Part shown: positions 44,431 through 55,271 of the stretch, piece by piece
Numbering within the stretch: position 1 is the first letter of the stretch
Layout of the letters: the number at the start of each line of letters is the position of its first letter
NCBI GenBank assembly: GCA_020736575.1
Contig: JAGPYM010000007.1
Coordinates: 1,798,001 to 1,862,000, forward strand
Origin: Thelonectria olida
Lineage: Eukaryota; Ascomycota; Sordariomycetes; Hypocreales; Nectriaceae
Direction of reading: 5' to 3'
Length of the DNA: 64,000 nucleotides
Program-made: the position numbers and the translations under genes
Notes under the pieces: generated by a model
Told to the model about the DNA's origin: nothing
What the model saw: only the letters and a program-made list of their open reading frames with translations
The model's database searches: none

Positions 44431-45480
44431 ATGGCTAAGCACTACGCCAACGATCAGCCCGAGGGGTTTGTCAATCGTATCAAGAATGTTGCCGTTGTTG
44501 GTGTAAGTAATCTTTGAAATGCGCTTCACCAGACCTATCATGTTGTATGAAGCTAACATTCTTAGGCGGGTGGGCAAATCGGAAGAGTCTTCGCCGAGCA
44601 CCTCCTCGCCGCGGGAAATCATACTGTGACGGCCATCACCCGGAAAGACAGTAAGAGCGTCCTTCCAGAGGGTGTCAAGGCGGCTCCTGTCGATTACAAC
44701 GACGAGGACTCTATCGTTTCAGCCTTGAAGGGTCAGGATGTCCTCGTCATCACCATGTCCTTGTCAGCCCCTCCAGACACGCAAACTAAGCTGGTCAAGG
44801 CAGCCGCCAAAGCTGGAGTGCAGTATATCATGCCCAACACCTACGGCATCAACTTCCTCGGCAGCGAGGCCCTCCGGAAGGATCTCCCTGTTGGAAATGG
44901 GATTGTGGAAAGAGTGGCCGAGGTCAGGGAGCAAGGATTGAGTGCGATTGCTCTGGTGCCCAGTTTTTGGTACGAGTACAGCCTCTCGTTTGGCGACAGC
45001 ACCTTTGGGTTTAACTTGAAGGGTCGCAAACTGACCTTCTACGACGATGGAAACTTGGCCATCAATGTGTCCACATGGCCTCAGTGTGGCCGCGCTATCG
45101 CTGCTCTTCTGAGTCTGAAGATTATGCCCGACAGCGAGGATGATGACTCGGTGACCATCTCCTCGTTCCGAGAGCGGCCCTTGTTTATCAACAGCTTCAG
45201 GGTCAGCCAGCGAGACATACTCAACAGCGTGCTGAAGACGACGGGAACAACCGAGGCTGATTGGGAAATCGCTCACCAGTCTACCGAAGACCGTTTCAAG
45301 GAGGGCGGAGAGGAACTGGCACAGGGAAACCAATTGGGGTTCTACAAGGCGATGTACGCAAGGGCGTTCTATCCCAGTGGCGATGCGAACTTTGAGGATG
45401 ACAACCAACTTCTGGGCCTGCCGAGCGAGAGTCTGGATGAAGCAACTTTGGAGGCTATCGAGATGTCGAAACGCCTTTAG
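44431..45480 (+). CDS. NmrA-like / isoflavone-reductase-like NAD(P)-binding protein
   Basis: Two exons (44431-44502, 44566-45480; intron GTAAGT...CTTAG) give 328 residues. The Rossmann motif VAVVGAGGQIGRVFAEHL is split by the intron and matches the GxxGxxG of atypical short-chain dehydrogenases (NmrA_like/PCBER). VLVITMSLSAPPDTQTKLVKAA and YIMPNTYGINF are typical of fungal members. It could be a reductase acting on an aromatic compound or a redox sensor; the sequence cannot decide. It converges on the M20 gene with a 162-bp gap. Confidence 0.85.
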
Positions 45481-45642
45481 AATAGTTTTTATCTGACAAG
45501 GAAGCCTCTAGAGTGTATAGAGACGGATTCAGCTCTATATCCAGGAACATACCTCGCAGCACGAAGCACTCACTAGCTGATCAATCCATCTCTTCGACTT
45601 CTATCTTCTCTGCGTGACTCTAGTTGCACATTGTTTTCATCC

Positions 45643-47022
45643 CTACCCCAACCGTGAAAGCTTGTCATGCTCAAAATCCTCCCGAACCTGATTTGCGAAA
45701 TCATTGTCCACCAGCACCCGCCAGCCCGTCGCGCTCATGCCCTTGGCTGCTTTCACCGCCGCTTGGTGCGCTTCTGTGGTGCCAGCTGCGCGCACAAAAC
45801 CGGGTCCGTGAATGGTTTCTCCAGGGCGAACCGGAACGCAAAAGCTAGCATGAAACGACGGGCATTCGTAGCTCACATTCCCCATGTCGGTGCTGTACCC
45901 TCCTTCTTCTCTGCTTCTCAAGTCACAGTAGTATTTCTGGTCGAAGGTCTCCCTCATTGTGTCGGCAAAGTCTGAGCACAATGCTTCGTTCGGTCTGAGC
46001 TCGGCGTACGGTTCCATTCTCCCCAAAAGGTCAGTCTCGCCCCAAGGTGATACGATAGTTTCTACGCGTACTTACTCCTCTTTAATTTCCACCTGGCATG
46101 CGGTTGCCATCGCAGCACCCTCCAAACACTTCTTCACTCGATCTCTTAGGCTCAGCATCTCCTTGAGGGTTGCGGATCGCGCACCCGCCTCGACTGTAGT
46201 CTTCTCTGTGATGATGTTGCTGCTCAAACCACCTTCTCGAATAATAATGTTGATACGGTCCGTAGGCCTGATCTGCTGTCTGAGCATGGCCACCGCGCTA
46301 TAAGACAAGGATGCTGCATCCAGAGCGTTGATGCCTAGCCAGGGCATGGCACCTGCGTGAGCAGCCTTTCCTGTAAAGGTGGCATTGAAATGACATGCCG
46401 CGAGACTTGTGCCGTACGAGACACCGTCAAGATGCCCTGCAGGTATTGGGGGAGTTGGATGAAGCATCAATGCGGCGTCGACATCCTTGAATGCTCCGGC
46501 CTGGATCAGCTTGATCTTACCACCGCCTCCCTCTTCTGCTGGGCAGCCTAAAAGACGAACTCGGCCTGGAGCCTTTGAGGCTTTTATGGCAGTAACCACG
46601 CCGAGAAATGCCGCTATGGATGATGTTGCGATCAGGTTATGTCCACAAGCATGGCCGATCTCTTTCAAGGCGTCGTATTCGGCACAAAACGTCACAAGAC
46701 GTCCGCCACTTCCGTGCTCTGCCAAGAACGATGTCGCTAAACCGTATGCATGAGGAGTTACACGTAGGCCTTGGGATGTCAGGAATGAGGTTATGTTCTT
46801 GTGAGCCTCAAATTCCTGATAGCACGTCTCGGGGTTGTCATGGATCAATATGTACGTCAGCTCTGGCTTCGCTTCGTTGTCACGGAACACACCTACCAGG
46901 TTATTGAGGGTCCTGAGCTGTTGATCGACATCATCGATAGCTTCAAAGATTGTGTCGAGCAGTAGTCTTGTTGCACTGCCGTTATTTATAGGGGGCGCGA
47001 TGGATGGCTTAATAACGGTCAT
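45643..47022 (-). CDS. M20 family amidohydrolase (PM20D2/ACY1L2-like)
   Basis: Two exons (47022-46076, 46018-45643) join in phase to 440 residues. M20 metal-site motifs are intact: FCAEYDALKEIGHACGHN and CPAEEGGGGK. The dimerisation domain follows (FTGKAAHAGAMPWLGINALD), and the C-terminal part carries the last catalytic stretch (GGYSTDMGNVSYECPSFH). The EYDALP-IGHACGHN form points to the PM20D2/p-aminobenzoyl-glutamate hydrolase branch, which cleaves an amide or dipeptide bond with two metal ions. Cytosolic, no signal peptide. ATG 47022 was preferred over an upstream GTG. It may supply amino acids or nitrogen together with the permease at 50154. Confidence 0.9.
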
Positions 47023-47684
47023 TCTTGGTGCGAGATTCCACGGTCTGGAGGTGTAACAGCTGGACACACAATTAGGGGTGATGGAAACTGCAATTAATGA
47101 ATTGGCGCCCTTTTTGAGTATTTCCTACCCTTCCCACCTGGCCCCTTGCACGCCATCATCTGGCCAGAGCGTCATCTTCTGGCAAATTGACGATATCTGC
47201 ACGACGTCCCCGCTCCGTCGTCAATGTTGGCCAGTTAGAGTGATACGGCTACTTACCCTGGCGCAGCATGGGGCCACTTTGTAGCGTGGGCGAGACGGCT
47301 ACTGATAGCGGCAACAGGAGAGATAGCCAGTTGTCCGATTTCCTTGAGACTTTGGATATCTCATGTTGTAAATATTCCAACCTAAGCCGCAAATGGGCTG
47401 ACACTGGTAAGGAAGCCCGCAATGAGAGTTCCAAACTATCGAGGTCTCCTTCAACCAGAAGGTCATAATGCATTTCAGGACATTGAACCTAGGCCCCTTG
47501 TTGGCGTTTTACGATATTACCTAGAGAGGAAATAATTATCTACCAGGTAGATAAACTGGTTCCGAACTCGGAACCGGAGGAAAAGTAGCCAAGCTCCAAC
47601 TCCCGAGGCTTCTATGCGAGACAATGGCAAAGCAGCTCATCATTCCATAAACATGTACTTGTATCTCTTTAATATTGACCATGA
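47023..47684. other. Gene-free stretch
   Basis: 662 bp between the M20 promoter and the 3' end of the Zn2Cys6 gene. No features recognised. Confidence 0.5.
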
Positions 47685-49535
47685 TCATGCACCGCATAGA
47701 ATAATGCTTATCGCTGGCATCCCGACCTCACCAGATTGCGACTCAAGTTGTATAATCGTGTTTAGAGCTGATTTGAAGCGCGGAATGATGAGTTTGCTGA
47801 GAATCCAGTCTCGATAGATTGTGTCCTTCGTTCCTACACCTCCCACAAAGAGTGCCCATTGCAACCCATCGAACATATAGGAAGAGTACGCCGTCGACGT
47901 CGCTCGTTGAGCTGCTGCAAGCAGTTGCGCCAACGACTGCCCAACAATTTCGGTTCGCGTTTCGTCCAGGAGCCCAGTTGCATGCCGATAAAAGCAAAGT
48001 CTTGTGGCGTAGTAGATTGCTGCGGCGGCGGCTGCAAAAACTACCATCTCTGACAAAGCTACCGATGGAGAAGTGGCAATACGGAGAACAAAGGAAAATT
48101 TCTAGAAACAGCCGTTAGCATCTCATCGAATCTGTGGAGGTGATCAACTTACGGCTTCAATTACGGAAAACTTGGTCTCCATCATCTGCAGCGTTTCTGG
48201 CGGCATTGATTCCGAAAGCGCCAGCTCAGTGGCATCGAACCGAAGCGAGGCCAACTCGACAGTCATGTCAACTACACGAGACATCTCGATATCATTTATG
48301 CACTGACTGTCTGGATAGATTGGGCCCCAGTTGAGCTGTAGCATCGGCCGCGCTATCTCCCATACATCCTTGAGCAAGTTCGGTGTTGCTTGGAAATGGC
48401 GAGCCAGGTCGCCAGCACAGCCGTAGAATGAGCAATACACGTCCTCTTTGTACAGCCAGAATATCAATCGACAGATGAAGCTGCGGACAGCTGCGCTAGA
48501 GGCGGAGGGCGAAGTGGTCTGGTCGTACATTGCGCTTGACTGACCAGATAAGCTCCCCGACTCGCCGAGTGAAAGACGCCTGATATAGGCGAGAGTGTTC
48601 TGGCTTAACGCCTTGAGGTTAGCCTTGTCCATGGATTTCTGCCGTGACATGGAAATGTAGATGTAATAAAAGCACGACAATATCTCGACATAATCTTCGT
48701 CTGTGCTGGGCGAGGCGACCTTCTGGAGCATTGATGAGCCATTGGTGAAGTGGCGGTGAGCCAACAATCGATTGTTTGTCTGAAAGCCATGTAGTGTATC
48801 GAGATCGTAAAGGGCTGTCGCTAATGCAAAGTGCATCGTCATGGAGCTGCGTGATGCCTGGTGAAGGAGTAACTTGGGAAATGACCACTGCGGGTCTTTG
48901 CATGTCTGCGTAGTGGCGAATGTAGTCTCGTAATGTTTGAGAGCATAAAACTCTTCCTTGCACAAGACTAATGAGTTTGGCAAAGAGATGTGATACACTG
49001 ATAAAGGCTGGTGAATTGGAGGAATCCAGTCGCAGGAGATAATTGTTGCCAAATCATCGGTCAAACCTTGACCAGAAATACCAACATTGTCCAAGATATT
49101 GACATAGGTTTCAATGTGCGGAAGTTCAGGAGTATCAGGGGCTTCGGGGCAAGCTGCTAGAAGTAGATCTTCCGCTTCATCCGGCCGTGATCCGGCCATA
49201 CCGTTGGACGCTGAGGGAGAGGGTGACGGAGAGCAACTGGCATCGTCGTGACCACCGAAAAGGTCTTTTGTTGGGCTTGAGCCCTTTGGTCTAAGAGGTC
49301 TGGGCTTGGGCGAAGGCCGCTTGGGGGCTCGCTTTGGTTTCAGCCAGTATGGCTGGCATGTCAATCCCAAACGCTCGCATCTTCGGCATGCGGGCAACTG
49401 CTCGTCGCATTTGACATGCTTTTCCCGGCACACCAAACATCCTGGAACAAAATGTGAGCATCTTGCCTCGGACCAAGAGCGAGTTTACTTACCGAATTTG
49501 GAACGGCCTGGATTGTTCCTCTTCATGCCCCCCAT
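47685..49535 (-). CDS. Zn2Cys6 transcription factor
   Basis: Three exons (49535-49493, 49441-48153, 48101-47685) join in phase to 582 residues. The first exon codes only 14 residues (MGGMKRNNPGRSKF); the cluster starts at the next exon: CLVCREKHVKCDEQLPACRRCERLGLTC-type spacing CX2CX6CX6CX2CX6C (cited by pattern). A basic Pro/Lys-rich linker (KPKRAPKRPSPKPRPLRPK) follows, then a helical regulatory region. It should be a nuclear regulator. It is divergent from the allantoate-type permease (50154) with a 618-bp shared promoter, so that permease is the best candidate target. Confidence 0.87.
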
Positions 49536-50153
49536 ATGTATTATTGCCTCGGGAATTCGATGCGTTGATTCATAGGCGTCGAAGAAACATATAGACGATG
49601 CGGTGCCAGATGTTGAAAATTGACGATTGACGATGCAAGGGGGACGTGATACCATGCCCCATGTACGCAGATAAAGGCGGTAAATTTGGGTCTTCGATTC
49701 ACCTCGGGCCACTCGTCGTCAAATTTGTCCAATGACAGATCGCGATTAGATTCCAATCGAGTCAGTCAAGGCGGGGTTGTTTGGATAAGATAGCCCGTTC
49801 CGCCATTCCGAGGGGGCTTGATCAGCGGAGGCCCGTTCAAGTCGCAAGGGTATGGCAACACCAAGATAATGGCGCTTGGTAGGTTAGGGAAGGGCTTCGG
49901 GCACACCAATGCGATGCGCGTACAGCATCAAGGAGCTACGTAGCCCGGTCCTTGGTTCAGCTAGGAAAACACATCTTGTCGGCCTCTACCGCCGTCTCTA
50001 CATAAAGGACTAGGATCGCTGTTCTGGACAGATGGAGGGCTAGAAGCGCTCTTTTCGAAAGACACAACCAAATTTACCTTTGAGATTTGGAGACAAACAC
50101 TTTGACTCTGATCACACTATCTGCATCTTCTTCCCGTCTTTGCGGAACCCAAC
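49536..50153. other. Divergent promoter of regulator and permease
   Basis: 618 bp between divergent genes. No clear TATA box or operator repeat seen. Confidence 0.45.
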
Positions 50154-52003
50154 ATGTCTCTAAGCAAGGTTGCTGAACCGGAGCAGGTTGATAAAACCTT
50201 CGCTCCGATGAAGCCCATCAACAGCATCGAGATCGGTGACAGTTCTCACGTGGACGGAAATGAGCTCCTAAAGAGGATCGACTTGTTGTACGCACCTGCG
50301 AAGGCCTATTCTTGGACAGGCACTTGAGCTAACTAACACAGCGTCCTACCTCTCCTGTTCATTACATCCAGCCTTCAATTCCTCGACAAAACAAGTCTGG
50401 GTAATGCCGCCATCCTCGGTGTCATCCAAGATGCGGTACGTCTCTAGCCGCTTCCCGTTTCCAAGATGTCATATTCATCGCGTGCACAGAAACTCGTTGG
50501 TCAGGAGTTTTCTTGGCTGAACAGTGCCTTTTACTTCGGCTATCTCGTCGCCAGCTATCCTGTTTCGATCATCTTGGTCAAACTGCCACTGGGGAAAACA
50601 ATGTCCATCTCAATGTGAGTGATTAATGCTTGAGGCACCTCCTCAACTGCGACGCTGCACACGTGCCCTAACTTCAGCAGCATACTCTGGGCCGCGGTTC
50701 TTGCTTGCCATGCTGCCGCAAGCAACTTCATCGGCCTATGCATGGTGAGAGTGCTGCTTGGTGTTTTCGAAAGCACCATTAGCCCTGGCTCGTCACTCAT
50801 TACAGGACTGTGGTATAAGCCATCCGAGCATGCCGCACGACATGGAGTGTGGTTTCTTGGCAACTCTGTCGGAGCATTCTCTGGCGCACTGTTGTCGTAT
50901 GGGTGTTCATTCATCACAGGCGGGCCACTTGAAGCTTGGAGGGTAAGCTTAATTAATAGAAGGCCCTCAGCCCCCGACATATGCTGACTTCGGACAGTGG
51001 CTTTTCATCATACTTGGGGTACTTACTGCCTTGTGGGGGATCGTCCTCTTCTTTGCGCTCCCGGACACGCCAAAGGCAGCCTGGTTTCTGAGGCCAGAGC
51101 AGCGACTTGTTGCCGACCAGCGACCCCAAGCGAGTCAGAGAAGCTTCAAGACTAATAAATGGTCTCAAGCCCAATTCAACGAAGCGATGAGGGACCCCAA
51201 GACGTGGTTTCTGTTTGTCATCATCACCACTTCGTCATTGACAAACGGCGTCATTTCCAACGTTAGTGAGAGCTATGCTCGTATTGCTCACCATGCTGAT
51301 CTTCCTCTCGCCAGTTCACCGCCCTCATCATATCTGGCCTTGGCTACGACAAACGCACCACCTTGCTTCTTGGCCTACCGACTGCCGTCTTCCAGTTCCT
51401 CGCCGTCACCGTTTCTACGTTCCTCGCAAACAAATTCCGTAGATCCCGCTGCAACATCATCATTGGCGGATACCTTGTGGCTCTCCTCGGTGTTCTGCTC
51501 ATTCGTCAACTTGACGTCTCGGCCAAGGCTGGTCGTTACGCAGGCGTCCTTCTCATCATTTCTTCCTCCAACATCTTCCCATTAATGCTCAGTCTAGTGG
51601 CTTCCAACACTGCAGGCTTTACCAAGAAAGCAACAGTCAACTCGATTTTTTTTATTGGATACTGTGCGGGCAACATTGGGGGGCCGCAATTGTTCATCGT
51701 CGAGGAAGCTCCAAGCTACAAGGTAATACTCCCAAGCACCGTCTTACATCGCCCCTTACGCTCTCTAACACCTCTATACAGACGGCTTTTACCGCTCTTC
51801 TTGCCATTTTCTGTCTGGTCATCGGTATTATCGGCATATTTAGGGTGTATCTCAACTGGGAAAATAAGCGACGTGATAAGGAGCAAGGCGTGTACATTGA
51901 TCCGGAGCCACGTGCGAGCCCGGTTGCTCTGGATTCCGATGAGAGTACTGTGCCGGTTGATGAGACTGACTGGGAGAATAAGAATTACAGATATTATCTG
52001 TAG
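50154..52003 (+). CDS. MFS permease, allantoate/anion:cation symporter type
   Basis: Seven exons (50154-50287, 50342-50435, 50490-50614, 50678-50942, 50998-51261, 51315-51722, 51782-52003) join in phase to 503 residues. LQFLDKTSLGNAAILG in helix 1, FYFGYLVASYPVSIILVK in helix 2, and VRVLLGVFESTISPGSSLIT are signatures of the Dal5/ACS family. The C-terminus is charged (NWENKRRDKEQG). Family members import allantoate, ureidosuccinate, dipeptides, nicotinate, pantothenate or biotin; the substrate here is unknown. Exon 4 may start at 50678 or 50681 (NAGCAG acceptor), a one-residue difference. Probably controlled by the divergent Zn2Cys6 protein. Confidence 0.9.
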
Positions 52004-52690
52004 CAGATTAGTTTGCTGGGAGAGAGTTTAGCAGAACGAACACGACGTAGCTCATGGTGTTGCGGCGTGCACTCTGCTGCTTAATCTTCAAAGAAAGGGG
52101 GTTCGAATGCAAGTAAGAATGGGGAGGCAATTGCTTAAACATGGTTGAAGTAGCAAGCCACATATCGAAGTTATTGTGTCCAGACCTAAACCGTAACGCA
52201 CCTATCGCTGATTTAGTGGCATGAGACGAGTCCGTAACCGCTAACCCGCGTGTGCTTACTCAACGCATGTCCTACTTCTAGAGTAGCCGAAGCATTAAAC
52301 AACCTAGGTACTAATTTGGTAGATAACCTAAGCGTTCTAGCTCAGTTCTAAATAGTCTACAACTGCCATCATTCTTGAGGTGCCTATTCTAAGTTAGGTA
52401 TTGACAACTGAAAAGTGCACATATAGGGAGGGAATTGCATCTCACTGTTCGAGACCCTGGCTGCACTACTGCTGCTGCTCCCACGACACCTGATCAGTGC
52501 CTTTTAGGGTTAGACTATAACGTGATCACAATTCCTCCATCTTCAGCTCGCAACCTCCCGACTCTCCGGTCTGAAGGCACCCACCTGCCGAGCCCTCAAG
52601 GACAAGCCGGCAATCAGTCAAGTCCAACACCACTTTCACGAGTTCTTCCACTAGATCCATGCCCAACCTCATACACTTGAAGCAAAAACT
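52004..52690. other. Gene-free stretch
   Basis: 687 bp upstream of the ubiquitin-fusion gene. It contains CCTAGGTA-type words near 52302-52330. No gene recognised. Confidence 0.5.
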
Positions 52691-54899
52691 ATGGAGGCTG
52701 TAGGCGTCGCTGCCAGTCTCGTTCAGCTCGCTGACGCGGGGCTCAAAATATCCATCAGCCTGTTCACATTCGCTGAAACCGTGAAGGGCGCGAACAAAAC
52801 CATCAGGCAAATCAGCGCCGACATCTCTGTGACTTGCGGCATTTTGTGGGTGTCGCGTACCTCGCTTGTGCCTCGAGTATCCGCTGACTTCACATCAGAA
52901 CTCAGCTAACAGCGCTGGTTGAACCCAAGGACTCCTCAGGCGAACCCCAGGCTCTTTTCACTCCCGAAGGATTGGAGCAGGTTCAGCTGGCTGTGAAAAC
53001 ATGCGAAGATGTCTTCGACCAGCTCCAGAGCATCGTGGAACGAGCAGGGAAGCAACTACTTGGCGCGAAACCAAGCGGGCAGAAAATCAAACTATCCACC
53101 TCCGAGAAGGCGAAATGGCCCTTCTTGTTGCCCAAAATCCAGGAACTTCGAGCAGATTTGTTCAACGCGAAGAGCAATATCATGGTGGTGTTGCTGATTG
53201 CCCAGCTAGCTACCGGGGAAAAGGCCGCTTCGCGGTAAGATATTGACACTGCCGGAATATTCTTTCCCCTTGTAATTCTCACACTCCGTCTAGGGACAGG
53301 CCTTCGTCTTTAACATTGGAGGAAAAGAGGCGACTAAGGGCAACTGTCGTTGCTCTTCGGCGACCCGAGTCTGATTCGGGCCACACCACACCTCTGCTCG
53401 GAACCTCACCTCCACGATTGAGCGAAGCGGAGGATTTGGCGGTCCAGTCAGGCCCCAAGATGGACATTCTCGCCAAAGGAACGTCTTCATTAGAGCCCAC
53501 TCCTGGTCCACCCCCCGTTTCCAGACCTTGGTAAGTTGGGTTGAGTAGCCGCTCTGACTCTTGGTGCGAAATCCATATACTGACATCACAGGCATCTGCG
53601 TCGTTTATTCAATCGCCGTTCCCGCCTAACACAAGATCAGGACAAAATACTCGCAAAACGCCCCGAGAGAGAAAATGTGAGAATCAATTCATCTCGAAAC
53701 ACACGGTGCGGCAGAGTCCTAATAAATGCAATGTTCGTTCTAGGAGCCCCCAGCTCTTGAAGGGAGCAACGAAAGCCAGTCGGGCCAGGACGGGATGTTC
53801 GCATGGACAAATTCGGCCTTGGCGACGGATACCGGAACCAAATGCAACATAATCCCACTACCAGTCAGCCAGGACACCATTGTTCAGTATATGGAACGGC
53901 AGCAACAACAGTCAACCTCAGTTCTCGACCAAGTTGGTGAGCTCAATCTTCAACAACGCGACATGGTACTCAATCACGTTCGCGAATCGAATTTGACCCT
54001 CTTCTCGGTGGGCAAGTTCGGTTATAGTACACTTGAAACTGTGTTTGGTGATATCAAAGTCGCAACACTGCTGTGGATTACGACAGCACCCATTGAGCCT
54101 GCCGTACCAGAAGACGGTTTTAAAGAGCCAAGGCTTATATACGTCAAAACCTGTATGACTGCTCTCATGAACGATGCTAGCTGTTTGGCTAACGATTCCC
54201 AAGTATCCGGAAAGACCATCTCGCTCAATGTCCGGGCTACAGTGACAATCCAGGGGGTTAAAGAGCTAATCTACGAAGCTGAGGGCATTCCAGCCTCCAC
54301 TCAGCGTCTCATATTTGCTGGAAAGCAGCTGGAAGACGGTCGATCCCTGTACGACTATAACATTCTGCACGAGGCCACTCTTCACCTCGTCCTTCGTCTC
54401 CGTGGTGGAATGCAGATATTTATCAAAACTTGTAAGTCTCTCTTTCACACATCTCCAGAGAGGTCCTGAATTGCGTTTATCGAGTGACTAATTTATTGCA
54501 GTGGCTGGCAAAACGATCACTATTGAAGCAGAGACTTCGGATACGGTTGAAGACATCAAGTCCCGTATCCAGGATAAGGAAGGCATCCCCCCGGAGGAGC
54601 AACAATTGATCTACGCGGGGGAGCAACTGGAAGACAACCAAACACTTTCCGATGTCGGTATACGGAAGGAGTCAACTCTCTATCTGGTAACTGTAACTGT
54701 CCAGGAAACGATTGGACAACGCATGGACCGTTCTTACACGGAGACGTTGCCCTCGTCTGAAGTGGGAACGGGAACCAAATTGGATAGCGATGAGCAGGGC
54801 GAAGACACAGGCGGAGTTGAGGTTGGAGACGAAGAAGAGGAATCGCTGATTGATGATCTCATTTCTCGCTGGACGACTGTCCGAGCTGTCAAGGATTAG
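52691..54899 (+). CDS. Helo-like STAND N-terminal domain fused to two ubiquitin domains
   Basis: Six exons (52691-52845, 52899-53234, 53294-53530, 53592-53676, 53744-54431, 54502-54899) join in phase to 632 residues. Residues 1-165 ([20 protein letters not shown]...) resemble the fungal N-terminal domain of STAND proteins (Helo-like). A Ser/Pro/Arg-rich linker follows. Ubiquitin-like domain 1 spans about 418-493 and keeps I44, K11, K27, K48 and the terminal LRLRGG, but strand 1 (MQIFVKT) is replaced and K29, K33 and K63 are lost. Domain 2 starts at once at Met494 (MQIFIKTLAGKTI), keeps K6, K11, K27, K33 and K63, has K48 changed to Glu, lacks the diglycine, and runs into an acidic tail. No NACHT or NB-ARC is present. 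The role is unknown; a processed or signalling ubiquitin fusion in immunity is inference. Confidence 0.85.
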
Positions 54900-55271
54900 A
54901 TAGTTTTATCGTCCTTATATTTCCTTCCATTCTTCGAAATGGTCGTTATAGGTGTTTTTTACGTCACTCCAGCCCGGGGCAATTCGGTATCTACTACGTC
55001 ACCTAACATCTCGCAGCACTCTTGGCTGTACTCGAGATAGCAAAGCACTTCACCTGAAAAGTCAAAGCATAGGTAGCGTGCAACCATGTTGGCAAGGAAT
55101 ACGTCACGGCACCCAGCATTTAACTTTACCCCGCCTGTTGATTTATAATGTGTGCCCGATTCTCTTTCTTCGGTTTCTGGCGACGCTCCTAGGACTTTCC
55201 TCTTGTAAAAGGGTGCTTCATAATACCTTATCTCAGTTCTATTCTTTACAAACTCTTCAAACTATACGAAA
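54900..55271. other. Spacer between ubiquitin-fusion and dynamin genes
   Basis: 372 bp, which presumably holds the 3' end of the first gene and the promoter of the second. Same strand, short gap. No clear TATA box. Confidence 0.5.

Noticed and set aside
52088..52100. GGGTTCGAATGC, tRNA B-box-like
   Set aside because: No A box or acceptor pairing found; isolated word.
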